A stretch of DNA of 64,000 bases from Schizochytrium sp. CCTCC M209059 (GCA_000818945.1 KN805376.1:171073-235072); one strand, 5' to 3'. Counted from the stretch's first letter, positions 48,111 through 58,237 are shown. The notes: generated by a model from the sequence alone, not told the origin. Numbers and translations: made by a program.

Positions 48111-49331
48111 TCACGATACAGCTTGCGCCTCCGGGACTATTTGCATGCTCAAGACCATGTTGCCATGCAAGATGCGTGCTTCCTCTGGACGATAGTCTGC
48201 CAGCTCATCGACGTCTGAACCCTTCACAGCGCACGCTGGCATCTTATTCACCGATTGGTAGACGTGTACGTTCTCCAAGCGAATACAGAAAGCTTCTCGA
48301 AGTCCTCGAACTTGCACCTGGAAAAGTATAGCATGCGAAAGCGATATTGAAGTTGAATGAAACGAACCTGTCGTAACATCGGTCGCAATTTTAAAGGCTG
48401 AAGCAAACTCGTCCCCTTGGTCCAGGCTGACGGCTTTGCATGATGGCAGTGCTAAGGTACGCACCTTAATGGTGGAGGAATAATCGTTTGCCTTTGCAGT
48501 GAGCGTCTCTTCCATCCAGACAGCGACGGTCTCGACGACGAGATCGGAAACATTGCGGATCCAAATGTTGATAGAGCAAGGCTCGCCCAAGTACAATGCT
48601 ATGGTCTCCAGAGTTGCCTTGAATTCCAAGTGCGGCGGCTGTGTTCCTTCTGGATGATCATCCTGGCTCGCATCCCTGGATGGATGAAGAGCTAATTGCG
48701 ACGCAGGCGACCTTGAGGCCGGCTTCAACGAGGTAGGCAAGCATCCGCAAGGCACTGGAGTTGGAATAGGAAGGTATTGAGCCACGTGAGGATGTCCAGC
48801 AATGAGGTTCATTGTGGCCAATGAAGGCGGTACCGCTGTAACCCAGAATCGACAACGATGAATTGTTGACCAAAAATTCGTGCGACTTGCCGTGAGGGGT
48901 CTTGTGATTTTGGCCGTAACCGTGTAGCTTATGCTAGCTAGTACGAGCTGCTGATCGATGTGCATCGAGGGTGGAGCGTCCGCAGGAATGTCGAGAGAAA
49001 AAGGAAATTGGTATTCGCCGGGATCGAGTACGACACCGCGAATTGCAGGTGTCACGAAGCGTCGTCTCGGCAAGGCGTCAATGTAAGCCGTCCGCGACGT
49101 TGCATGTGAAAAGACTGTGAGCGGTTTGCGCGTTATGCTCGTCTTGGCGGTGCACTCCACGGTCACGGTGAGGTCCCCAACTTCCACCGCATCGAGGACG
49201 TGGACTAGCACGAGACCATCGAGACGGTCGCCTTTGGGTACAATCGAGCGCGCTAGCGCAACATTGAGGAGCGCGGCGCGGCCTTTGGGCGGCGCAGCTA
49301 GTCGCGCGGTAGGCACTGCAATAGCGCTCAT
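48111..49331 (-). CDS. Arrestin-fold protein
   Basis: This 406-residue protein shows two beta-sandwich halves as in alpha-arrestins. The N-half (about 20-165) has the signature series of a V-x-G strand (LDGLVLVHV), the LDPGEYQFPFSLDIP block (arrestin: L-x-x-G-x-x-x-F-P-F-x-F-x-L-P) and the ISYTVTAKI strand. The C-half (about 225-355) carries the GEPCSINIWIRNVSD strand and a paired ISLSHAILFQVQV strand. A basic, Pro/Ser-rich loop (185-220) separates the halves. No PPxY motif is obvious in the short C-tail. Arrestin-fold proteins act as trafficking adaptors for receptors or transporters; the cargo is unknown. The ATG is at 49329-49331. A 50-base intron-like segment is present but splicing it breaks the frame. 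Confidence 0.75.
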   Translation of the reverse strand: MSAIAVPTARLAAPPKGRAALLNVALARSIVPKGDRLDGLVLVHVLDAVEVGDLTVTVECTAKTSITRKPLTVFSHATSRTAYIDALPRRRFVTPAIRGVVLDPGEYQFPFSLDIPADAPPSMHIDQQLVLASISYTVTAKITRPLTASRTNFWSTIHRCRFWVTAVPPSLATMNLIAGHPHVAQYLPIPTPVPCGCLPTSLKPASRSPASQLALHPSRDASQDDHPEGTQPPHLEFKATLETIALYLGEPCSINIWIRNVSDLVVETVAVWMEETLTAKANDYSSTIKVRTLALPSCKAVSLDQGDEFASAFKIATDVTTGSFHSTSISLSHAILFQVQVRGLREAFCIRLENVHVYQSVNKMPACAVKGSDVDELADYRPEEARILHGNMVLSMQIVPEAQAVS

Positions 49332-49974
49332 GGTGTTCTGCGTTTCTGCATTGAAATTTGCCCATCAATCTGCACGTGCTCCGATTGTGCTCTGTAAAAA
49401 TACCCAAAGACAAACAAGAACAATGAGGGAAAAAAAGAAGAAGGGAACTGAAGTTGACTTTCGCCAAGCCACTGAGCTTGGTGTCCGCTTGCACGCCTTC
49501 ACAACGAGCTCGACGTGTGAGCGTCGCATTGGCCAACGAGTGTTTGCTGCACTGGACGCGCGCAATGATTTTTCCGCACTCGTGCACGCGCCAACCTCTT
49601 ACTGCTAGCTAGGCCTACTTTTGATGTTTTTTTCGCAGGCTTTTTCGTTTTTTTGTTTTTTCCCCTTATTTTCTCTTCTCATACTTTTCCTTTCCTTTTC
49701 TTTCCGAAGGTATACCGTAGTAGTAACTGATCGACGGTTTGTTCGTGGTGCGGGAAAACAACGATTGACGGTCGATCGCGCCTATGGGAAAACAAACGGG
49801 GAGATTCATCGCTTTGGTTAATATTACCATGGAGACTAATTCCCAAAGAGAACAGCTTTTGGCAATCAGAGCGTGCAACTACTCCACAAGAACTGACTAG
49901 CTCTTGCCTTGGTCTTACTTTATTTTGTTTACTTGACAACGCGAATGTTCAAGCGGTCGAACGAGGACGCAGTA

Positions 49975-50090
49975 ATTCGTCGGTGAGTCAAGCCGTTAGA
50001 CAGTCACGCCGTTGGTGAGTCAAGCCACCAGTCAGTCGAGACGTCGGTCAGACGATCAATCGGTAAGTCAATGCGTCGGAGCTCGTTGCG
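49975..50090. repeat. Imperfect tandem units of GTCGGTGAGTCAAGCC type
   Basis: Several degenerate copies of a roughly 20-30-base unit containing GGTGAGTCAAGCCG and GTCAGTCGAGACGTCGGTCAG lie just beyond the 3' end of the PP1-type gene. The rest of the gap 49332-50171 contains a T-rich stretch (49630-49700), a TAGGCCTA palindrome at 49610-49617 and no gene. Confidence 0.6.
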
Positions 50091-50171
50091 TCGATCCACC
50101 TCCGCAAATACTGAGCAATAAGTAAACACTGTATTCGAAGCGCAATCGTCGAGCCGAGCATGGCGGGTCAA

Positions 50172-51392
50172 TTAGTCCGGACGCGGCGTCTGTGGTCGCG
50201 TGAATGAGTCCACTCTCGTGGCCAGAGGTACCTCGCCCGTTTCAGGTTTAAGAACGTGGAAAGAGCAAACGAGATCCTTGTCCACAAGCATCATGGCACC
50301 AGCATTGTCAAACTGATTGCAGTAGTTGACTGCTGAAAAGACGGTGACAAGCTTGCGCGTATTTGCAGGAAAGAACTCAAAGCCTTCAGGAACAACCTGA
50401 TGCGCTCGAACGATGATGTCGACATCAAAGGCCTGAAGGAAGTCGTCAACGATCCTTTCACCAAAACAGTAAGAGACGCCGCGGTCGCTGGGCATCCACA
50501 CTGCCGAATCCTTTGTTGGATCAGACCAGAGCAGGTCGCAAAGCAGACCATCGATGGGGACGTCAGACGGACGTTCGATCGCATTGATGTCTCGTAGCGA
50601 AATGAGATCTGGGCTAAGGCCACCATGAGTGGCAAAGATGCGATCGTTCACGAGAGCTGCCAAGGGAAGGGCTTTGAAAACCGCGTTCATTTCGCGCCAG
50701 CTCGCCTCGCTATATTTGACGGCACATTCGTCCCAGAATCCATACATTCTTGAGATCGTCGTGCACTCGTGATTGCCTTTAAGCATGTATATCTTGTCTG
50801 GATACTTGAGCTTGAACGCCAGCAAAAGCATCGTTGTTTCTACGCCATTTTTGCCGCGGTCCACATAGTCGCCAAGGAACAGGTACTGTGTATTGGGCGG
50901 GAGACCCCCGATTTCAAAGTAGCGCAAAAGGTCTAAAAACTGGCCATGGATGTCGCCAACGATGTTGATGGGGGCTTTGAGCTTTAAGAGGCCTGGTTCG
51001 CTGAGAAAGATTTTTTCCGCTCGTGCGCAGATCTTATGAATCGACGAAGCGTCCAAGTCCACCTTGAGATCGGCTGCGCGGGCGCACGAGCGTGCGCTGA
51101 GCAAAGAGTTGATCACACCGTCTACCATGGCTGTCTCTTCGTTTGTAAGCGGCGGTGGCGAGGACGCAGGCATGCGTTGTGGCGTGGCGCCTGTCGCGGA
51201 GTTGGCCCCAGGCTGAAAGTCGCCCACGCCTGTGCGGCTGACGTCTCTGCCTCCCCGGCTCGTGCTGCTGTTGTTACGACTGTGGCTGTTGCCGACGCCA
51301 GCGCCAGCGCCGGTGCTGTTGCCCTCGTTTCTGCTGTTCTGCTGCGGCGCGCCCGCCGCGGCGTCCGCGGTCCCGACCGCGTTTGTTGGCAT
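50172..51392 (-). CDS. PP1-type serine/threonine protein phosphatase with N-terminal extension
   Basis: This 406-residue metallophosphatase has the metal-ligand motifs GDIHGQ (146-151), GDYVDRG (174-180), GNHE (206-209) and HGGLSP, plus the PP1 phrases LLCDLLWSDP and FDNAGAMM. A Ser/Asn/Gly-rich, probably disordered extension of about 90 residues precedes the catalytic domain. Two invariant PP1 positions differ. The R of RGNHE (Arg96 in mammalian PP1, a phosphate-binding residue) is Lys205. The SAPNYCGEFDN loop reads SAVNYCNQFDN. It may be a specialised paralogue with altered substrate or toxin-inhibitor response. The start ATG is at 51390-51392. It is divergent from AIP1. Confidence 0.93.
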   Translation of the reverse strand: MPTNAVGTADAAAGAPQQNSRNEGNSTGAGAGVGNSHSRNNSSTSRGGRDVSRTGVGDFQPGANSATGATPQRMPASSPPPLTNEETAMVDGVINSLLSARSCARAADLKVDLDASSIHKICARAEKIFLSEPGLLKLKAPINIVGDIHGQFLDLLRYFEIGGLPPNTQYLFLGDYVDRGKNGVETTMLLLAFKLKYPDKIYMLKGNHECTTISRMYGFWDECAVKYSEASWREMNAVFKALPLAALVNDRIFATHGGLSPDLISLRDINAIERPSDVPIDGLLCDLLWSDPTKDSAVWMPSDRGVSYCFGERIVDDFLQAFDVDIIVRAHQVVPEGFEFFPANTRKLVTVFSAVNYCNQFDNAGAMMLVDKDLVCSFHVLKPETGEVPLATRVDSFTRPQTPRPD

Positions 51393-52856
51393 TTTCGTGC
51401 CCTTTTTTCTGCCCTTCTCCAGAGCAGACTCTCCTCAGGCCGATGGATGGCGTGCTCGCGCGCGCGCTCTCTGTGTGGCAGTTCCGGTATCCCCGCGTCT
51501 CTCCGAGCCGCGCCGCTGCGTCTTGCCGCCGGAGAGCGAGCAAGCTCCCCTGGGCCTCCCTCCTTTGGGATGGATGGATAAATGGATGGATGCCTTGGCT
51601 TGCGACGGATGGATGGATAGATAGACAGAGTCCGCTTGCTTCTCTCGCGCCCCACCGCACCCGCGCGGCGTTAGCTAGGCCTTGCGTGCAGACGCGCCCG
51701 CCGCCGTCGATGTCGCCCGCGCCCGCGCTCGAGCGCGCTCCGATTATGATCATGCAATACTACATACAGCCTAGGCCGGGTCCGGTCAGGCTCGCCGCAT
51801 TCACAGTCAATTCAAAAAAAGAAGAAAAAGTGATGAATAACCTATAGGCAAAGGGCGTACGTACCGCTACTGTGCGCTGCGCCATTCCCTATTTGCGCCC
51901 CGCGCTATAACGCACTTTCCGCGCACGGATCCCTTTCTGCGACACCCACGATTACGCGCTGCCTCGGGCTCAGCCAGCGCAGCTAGCTGCAGACCTCGGG
52001 GCCAATTGGCGAGGGCCGCGCGCGTCCCCGCCGGCCATGCATGCGTGCGTGCGTGCGCGCAGCCTGCCTCCCTGCCTGTCGGCCGTCCTCGCACGCTGGC
52101 CCCGCGGCCCCCCGAGCTCGAGATCGGCTTTGGTTCTGCACGTTGGAGATCCATGAAGTTCGTGTGCATGGCGAAAGAACGAAAGAACGAAAGAACGACC
52201 CAGGGAGAAAGAGACCAAGAAAGAAAGTATTGGCACAAGTGCGACGAAGGCCCATTCCCGACTTGCGCGGCGCGCGGGAAAGGGCGCGCGGCGCGGCGGC
52301 AAGTGGAACGAACACACACCCCCGCTGGCGGGCCTAACTAACTAACCAGGGCCTAACTAAACCTGCCTGTAAGATAGTAAACGGGAAGGAGGAAATCTTC
52401 GATTGTTGACTCGAAGAGGGCGATCGCCAATGCATCAAACGCGGTCGATCGGCCTGGCAATCAATCAATTCCGCAACTTGCCAGCGGGGGACGCGCGGCA
52501 GGCCAGCGTGGCGCGAGCGAGCGAGCGAGCGAGCGAGGGCGTGAGCGAGAGCGTGAGCGAGGGCGTGAGCGAGAGCGTGAGCGAGAGCGCGAGCAAGAGC
52601 GCGAGCGCGGCGGCGCGACGGGCGAACGGTCGCGGGAGGCAGACGCGCTCGGGTTGTACGCCGGTGTGCTTCGTTTGACCGTCTCGCGGCGGACATCCAG
52701 CGCACGCGCGAGCGAGTCCGCGTACACCCAAAAGCAGACGTAGACGGAGACGCAGAAGAAGCGCGCGTGGAGAGAGAGGGAAGAGAGGGAGAGAGAAAGT
52801 AGAACAGCAAGGGAAGGGAAGGGAAGGGAAGGGAAGGCGCTCGCAGACTAGGAAAG
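51393..52856. other. Divergent intergenic region between PP1-type and AIP1 genes, repeat-rich
   Basis: No gene is supported in this 1.46-kb gap. Repeats present are TGGA units (about 51568-51592 and 51606-51624), three copies of GAAAGAAC (52173-52196), a GCGA then GCGTGAGCGAGA/G array (about 52513-52608) and an (AAGGG)n run (about 52809-52836). The last lies 20 bases from the AIP1 ATG and so in its leader. On the minus strand an ATG at 51885 is followed after seven codons by GTACGT, but no acceptor was found that gives a sensible protein. Confidence 0.55.
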
Positions 52857-54680
52857 ATGGCCTCGTTCGCAGCGGCAGGCGTGAACTGCTTTGCGCCCAA
52901 CCCGGGCCCCGAGCGTGGCCTGAGCTACGCGCTCAACGCCAGCCCCGATGGAAGCAAGATCGTGTACGGCGCAGGGTACTCGGTAGTCATCCGCGATGTC
53001 GAGGATCCACAGGACGTACAGGTGCATATTGGACACCGGAAGAAGGTCAACGTGGCCAAGTTCTCGCCCGATGGCAAGCTGGTCGCATCTGGCGACGCTG
53101 CCGGAGTCATCCGCGTCTGGTCTTCGAGCAACCTCGAGCTCAAAAAGGAGCTCCCCTGCATGGGTGGCCCCATCTTTGATCTGGCCTTTGACGACACCGG
53201 CAAGCGCATGGTTGTCTGCGGCGATGCCCGCGGAACCAACACGCGCGTCTTTATGTGGGAGTCTGGCAGCCCCCAGGGCGAGCCCGGTGGCACCTCGAAG
53301 CGTGTCCTCTCGGTCGATATCCGACCTACGACGCCAAGCCGTATGGCATCCTCAAGCGAGGACATGAAGGTGCGCCTCCACGAAGGCCCACCCTACAAGT
53401 TCTCTGGGTCCTTCGAGGAACACACCAACTTTGTCCAATGCGTGCGCTACTCTCCGGACGGCCGCTATCTTGCGACGGCTTCGAACGACAAGTCCATTTA
53501 CATTCTTGATGCCGAAACCGGCGACAAGATCTCGCAAATGCCGACGGAGCACAAGGGCTCCATTTACGCCGTGTCCTGGTCCGCGGACTCGAGCATGCTC
53601 GTGTCTTGTTCGGGCGACAAGACCGTCAAGCTTTGGGACGTCGAAAGCGCATCGTGCGCGGGCTCTGTCTCTCTTGGTTCCAAGGTGCTCGACATGCAAG
53701 TCGGCTGTGTCTTTGCTGGCGATGAGGTCGTTTCACTCAGTCTCAGCGGCGATCTTCACTTTATCGACATTTCCGCAGGCCAGGTCAATCGCACGGTGCA
53801 GTCGCACTCGAGCATCCCGGCCCATCTCGCCCGTGACTGGAGTGCTGACACTCCGGAGGTCTACGTCGGCACTGCAGACGGAAGTCTCTTCGCCATTCAC
53901 CCGGACGGCATATCCGAGCGCTTTGAGGGCGAAACAGGCCCGAACGACGGCATCGTCGTCTGCGAGGGCCAGCTTTATGCTGTCGGGCACGACGATGCGC
54001 TCCACACTGCGGACGTCTCTGACGGTGCTTACAAGTTGAAGGCCTCCTCTATGCCCACTGACTTGACGCCCGTAGGTGTCGGCGCCGGCCCTGGCGACCC
54101 TTCCCTTGCTGTGGTGGCCACGCACACGACGCTGTTTTTGGCTCGCGATGGCAAGCGCAAGCACTCGATCGAATTCTCTGGCTACGAGGGCCTTTGTGTC
54201 GCCATGGCTCCGGACTGCAGCGAGTGCATTGTGGGCGGCACGGACAAGGCTGCCCACGTCTTCGCCATTAATGGCAACAAACTCGAGGACACGGGCGTTT
54301 CGCTCAGTGGAATCCATGGCAAATGCACTGCCGTGCAGTACTCGCCCACCGGTGCACACATTGCTCTGGGTGATGACATCAAGGAGGTCACGCTCTGGGA
54401 CCGCGAGTCGCGCGAGTGCCTCATCAAGAACAAGTGGGTCTTCCACTCGAGCTCCATCACCTGCCTCGCCTTCTCGCCCTCGGGTCAATTCGTGGCCTCG
54501 GGATCGACCGACACCCAGGTAATTATCTGGAATGTTGACAAAAAGATGGCCAAGACCAAGATCCATCCGGCGCACGCCCTCGGCGTTATGAGCGTCGCCT
54601 GGCTCGATGACGAGACCGTCGTTTCCGGTGGTGGTGACTTTTGCGTTCGCAAGTGGTCTCCTAAGCTGCCCGGCAAGTAA
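52857..54680 (+). CDS. WDR1: Actin-interacting protein 1 (AIP1/WDR1)
   Basis: This 607-residue protein has the full AIP1 length and consists of two seven-bladed WD40 propellers. The N-terminal Asn-Pro-Gly-Pro-Glu-Arg-Gly segment, the G-x-R-K-x-V-N-V-A-K-F-S-P-D-G strand and the block ending in EEHTNFVQCVRYSPDGRY are family signatures. It continues with SGDKTVKLWDV and ends with the VSGGGDFCVRKW blade. AIP1 cooperates with ADF/cofilin to disassemble actin filaments in the cytosol. Codon choice is strongly C-ending, as expected for a highly expressed gene. The ATG at 52857 follows an AAGGG repeat leader. No introns are needed. The call is secure. Confidence 0.95.
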   Translation: MASFAAAGVNCFAPNPGPERGLSYALNASPDGSKIVYGAGYSVVIRDVEDPQDVQVHIGHRKKVNVAKFSPDGKLVASGDAAGVIRVWSSSNLELKKELPCMGGPIFDLAFDDTGKRMVVCGDARGTNTRVFMWESGSPQGEPGGTSKRVLSVDIRPTTPSRMASSSEDMKVRLHEGPPYKFSGSFEEHTNFVQCVRYSPDGRYLATASNDKSIYILDAETGDKISQMPTEHKGSIYAVSWSADSSMLVSCSGDKTVKLWDVESASCAGSVSLGSKVLDMQVGCVFAGDEVVSLSLSGDLHFIDISAGQVNRTVQSHSSIPAHLARDWSADTPEVYVGTADGSLFAIHPDGISERFEGETGPNDGIVVCEGQLYAVGHDDALHTADVSDGAYKLKASSMPTDLTPVGVGAGPGDPSLAVVATHTTLFLARDGKRKHSIEFSGYEGLCVAMAPDCSECIVGGTDKAAHVFAINGNKLEDTGVSLSGIHGKCTAVQYSPTGAHIALGDDIKEVTLWDRESRECLIKNKWVFHSSSITCLAFSPSGQFVASGSTDTQVIIWNVDKKMAKTKIHPAHALGVMSVAWLDDETVVSGGGDFCVRKWSPKLPGK

Positions 54681-56197
54681 ATCATTTTCAAAGTACCTAA
54701 CAGGAACAAGCAACCCAGTCAGCGTGCCCTCTGGATCTTTTCTCTAAAGCCTTTGACTCATTTCGGACGAACACACACGCACACGGATGCAAGCAATCTG
54801 CACCTCGTTCCGTTTGTTTTTAACGATCTTTTGCTCCACCTCGAGCGACGTTTTTCTTTTATTTCCCAATGCCTGTTGTGGACACTCACGCAAAGAAATG
54901 ACAAGGAAGGTTTCCTGTGACATAGATATATCCTGCTCTGGTGGAGCCTGGTAAGAAAGTAAGCGAAGGTCATCGGGACAGACAATCTTTGGACTTGCCT
55001 TGCTGTCTCTTTCCTTTCGTCACTCGTCAGTCGAACCCCTGCATACCCTAAATGTTGCATTAAAGATCAGATCTAGGCAACCTGAAGTGGCTGCCTTTGC
55101 TAATGCCGGTGTCACACTCACCCAAACACTACTGCCCGAGAGCTCGTGTTCTTCTTTTTCGCTGCCGCCGCCGAAGCGATAAATGATCAATGTATTGGCC
55201 AGCATATAGGCCTATACGAGTTTCATTTGCACACGACGTAAAACGAAACTGCTCGATTTGGTAGTAGGGACGTTCACGTGGCCGAACAGCTTCGCGAACG
55301 CGCTCATGTGTGACGGCGCCTTGCCGTTTCATGTCCTTCGAGCTTTGCACTTGCTCTTTTTTTTCAATTTATGTCAGTAATACATTCAGCTGCCCCCTAA
55401 ATGTTGGCTTGCGTACAGACCATCGAGGCCCAAGGCCATCAGGCCAAACCCTGGCCCGGACGAGAGCCTGGCTGATTGATTTTGACGTTGCTTCCGTTTT
55501 GTGTGGGTTGGTCGCTTCTGCTGTCACTTATGCCCAAATTGCCGTTACGTCCCCGAAATTCAAGTTCAGCGTCGCGTCACCGCAAGCTGGGTGGCAGGCT
55601 CACTGTCACCTAACAATAAAGACGTCCATTCTTCTTTGCCGAGCACTTTGGCGCTGTCGACCACCACACAATAACACTGTCATTGCCCGAGCCACCTGTA
55701 TACGCCAAGGCGGCTCGATCATTATCAAACGGGCAAGCACAAAATAAAAAGCCTTTAGCCTCTCGAACTGTGAGAGCATTAAAAAGCAACGGACAGACAT
55801 GCGTGATGCGAAGTGAGCGAGTGAGTGCGTGCGTGAGGGACGGTGTGGTGTTTCGCGATGAAGCCTCAAGCCCTGAGCCAAGCGAACTTGCCTGTCCTAA
55901 GACTCTCTTCCGGCTCGCAAAGTCGGCGGCAATCGTTCGTGGCCCACGTCGATCGCCAGATTTGCACCCTCCTTTTTTTCTTTTCTTTTTCTTATTTTTG
56001 CTCTTCCTGCTTTCAAGGCTCTTCTTCGTCCGGGTCGCCCCGCAGAAGAAAAATAAAAACGATTACGAGGCACGTCCAACACAACACCTAACGCACCGTC
56101 GGCCACGGCTGTTGCTTCCTCTACGTCGACATGGGAAATGAAATGTAAACCCCATTCGAGTCCGCGTAGCGGGGAGATCTTCTACTTGCAATCAGCG
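54681..56197. other. Large intergenic region, 1.5 kb
   Basis: This is the longest gap in the window and is less GC-rich than its neighbours. I find no credible coding frame, no splice-site pair, no tRNA and no long repeat. A TAGGCCTA palindrome (inside TATAGGCCTATA) lies at 55207-55214 and T-rich stretches at about 55974-56000. It could contain a non-coding transcript, but nothing shows it directly. Confidence 0.5.
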
Positions 56198-58237
56198 ATG
56201 ATGCGCCTCATTATTCTGTACCTTGCCAGTATTGTTGTACAGGCCTCTGACGTCCTGGCGGAAAATAGCAGGGTGTCAGCTCCGCCGAGAGAAACCTCCT
56301 GGCTCGCTGCTTCAAGTCTGGCTCAAGAAAGTCGTGAATACTTCGATGCGCACTGCGACTCACTACCATCAGATCATTTTTGCGCAGATGTTCTCGGTCA
56401 AGAGACACTTGTATTTCTCAGCGCTGATGCCGATGCACAAGCGGAATCGGACGCAATACGTGCGCGCGTAGGCGAAGTGGCAGGCGACGATGTTTCGTGT
56501 GCGAATGCCTTCAAGAAAGTCAGCTGCTATGCAAATTTTATGCCTTGTGCAAAGGCTTCCAAGGAACCTCGCAAGATATGTCGATCATCTTGCCACAGAC
56601 TTTTGCAAGAATTTTGCGCAAATGCGGAATACCCGCTCGACGTGTACTGTGACTCAAGTCTGGAAGCCAACGGCCTCCTCTTCAATACTTACTTTGCTGA
56701 AATGCGAACCGAGGACGCATTTGCTGCAAGCAACACGTATGTATCTCATGAGATTCTCGTCGAGTGCGCTGATATCTTCCAGGAGGAAGAGTCGGGCGTC
56801 AGCTTGGATGCTGCGAACGACACGTCCAGCGAGGCGCAGTGCCCCTGGCCATATCGCACGCGAACTTACTCTGCCGTTGCAGATTTTGCCGCTGTTCAAG
56901 GCTCAAATCTCGATGGAGCCTCCCTCTCCTTTTTCGCAGCATGCGAGCTCCCCTGTCCAGATCAAATCGTACTCACCGACCGCCAAGACAGAATGCTGTG
57001 GATGGCGCACTGGGTACCCGGTCTCTTGAGCTTGCCGCTCAATGTTTTTATAATATCTTCCGGAATTGCACGACGGCGTGCCGCGCGGCGCATGCCGCGC
57101 AAATTACGATATCAGCTTGACGCAACGGAAATGTACATGGCATGTTTGGCGGTGGTGATTGCCGTTCTTGATGTCGGCATTGCACTCTTTCTGGGATACG
57201 ACGTCAGATGCGCGGGTCATGACACAGTGTCGCGCTTCGAAAGCCTTGAAGGGCATCCATTCTGCAAGGTAGCGCTCCTCAATGAGCATGTTCTCCAAGC
57301 TTTTGTGAGCTGTTTGGCCTTCGCCTTGGTGAAAATATGTTGTAAAGTTCATGCTGCAGTGACCGTGCAATCATATCGGCCATCGCTGTTCCTCTTGACG
57401 TCCAGGACAGTTTTTGTCATTGTGATACCCGCGACATTAGCCGGAGTCACTTTGGCAAGTCAGGTAGATCCGCTGCTCGTTCTTTCGAGCGCGTACCGCG
57501 TCAAGCAAGGGGAAAATCCAATGTTCGGTTCCATATTACCTCTCGTCTCTGCGCTTAGGTATCGGTATAGCTGCGGGCCCCAGCTTCGGACGTCAGCGCA
57601 AGTCCATCTTCTTATCGATGGCCCACTTTTGGCGAGCGCCATCGTGGCCGCCTCAGCCTATGGATGGCTGTTTATGACCTTTCGAGGTCTGATTCAAGCA
57701 ATCCACTCGGGTCACGTCAAGAGGCCCGATGCAGCCACTCGAAGTCGTGCCTTGCTACGGCTTTCTCTCGCGACTTCGCGCTTCGCGTTTGTCGCGTTGG
57801 TTTGTGTGGTCATGAGTGCTCTCAGTTTCGAGCTTTACCGGAATGTCGACAGTCTCGACGAGACTCCGGCCACTATTTTGGCACACTGGGAAACCTGCGC
57901 CGCGTCAGACTTTCAGGACAATGGCGACACCGTTTCCCGGCTGGCCAATGCTGCCTTGCCGCTCATCCCGCAAGACGCCGTCCGTTTCTGCGCTCGAGTG
58001 GGCGAGGCCATGCCCCGTGCGCCGCTGCTCGTGGCCTTTGTGCTCGCAAGAGCGTCTCCCCCGCTCGTGTTCGGGGTCGCCTTTGCCAGGCGAGCCCTGC
58101 AGCAAACGCGCTTCCGCGTCTTTCCTCGAGCCTTGCAAAGCGCGCGCGTAGCCGCTGTGCGCGCCACGACCTCGCGCATCGCGACCTCGCCCACGCACGC
58201 CGCGCGACGAGGCGCCGCAGACAACCGGCTCTGCTAG
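56198..58237 (+). CDS. Frizzled-like seven-transmembrane receptor with cysteine-rich domain
   Basis: This 679-residue protein begins with a signal peptide (about 1-21). An ATG at 56138 would add 20 polar residues in front and is less likely. A cysteine-rich domain (C53-C151) has the Frizzled spacing: two early cysteines, the pair C101/C110, then C117, C128, C132 and C140, including K-x-C-R-x-x-C. A CELPCP motif (249-254) precedes the first helix, as in Frizzled and the slime-mould fsl receptors. Seven helices are evident at about 267-289, 311-333, 366-384, 402-420, 470-493, 520-545 and 608-630. The Dishevelled-binding KTxxxW is absent from the basic C-tail. Ligand and signalling are unknown; an RGS protein and PKA-R in the window fit a GPCR. 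Confidence 0.75.
   Translation: MMRLIILYLASIVVQASDVLAENSRVSAPPRETSWLAASSLAQESREYFDAHCDSLPSDHFCADVLGQETLVFLSADADAQAESDAIRARVGEVAGDDVSCANAFKKVSCYANFMPCAKASKEPRKICRSSCHRLLQEFCANAEYPLDVYCDSSLEANGLLFNTYFAEMRTEDAFAASNTYVSHEILVECADIFQEEESGVSLDAANDTSSEAQCPWPYRTRTYSAVADFAAVQGSNLDGASLSFFAACELPCPDQIVLTDRQDRMLWMAHWVPGLLSLPLNVFIISSGIARRRAARRMPRKLRYQLDATEMYMACLAVVIAVLDVGIALFLGYDVRCAGHDTVSRFESLEGHPFCKVALLNEHVLQAFVSCLAFALVKICCKVHAAVTVQSYRPSLFLLTSRTVFVIVIPATLAGVTLASQVDPLLVLSSAYRVKQGENPMFGSILPLVSALRYRYSCGPQLRTSAQVHLLIDGPLLASAIVAASAYGWLFMTFRGLIQAIHSGHVKRPDAATRSRALLRLSLATSRFAFVALVCVVMSALSFELYRNVDSLDETPATILAHWETCAASDFQDNGDTVSRLANAALPLIPQDAVRFCARVGEAMPRAPLLVAFVLARASPPLVFGVAFARRALQQTRFRVFPRALQSARVAAVRATTSRIATSPTHAARRGAADNRLC

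Noticed and set aside
48318..48367. A 50-base intron-like segment (GTTCGT...TTTTCCAG on the minus strand) in the arrestin-fold gene
   Set aside because: Removing 50 bases shifts the frame to an early stop, while the unspliced reading matches the expected arrestin beta strand.
51865..51885. Minus-strand seven-codon exon candidate followed by GTACGT, upstream of the PP1-type gene
   Set aside because: No acceptor was found that connects it in phase to the phosphatase or to another protein. It may be a chance match or a leader exon.
54681..56197. Search of the largest gap for tRNA, snRNA or hidden exons
   Set aside because: No T-arm/acceptor pairing, no GTACGT donor and no long frame was found. 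Covariance-model scanning would be decisive.
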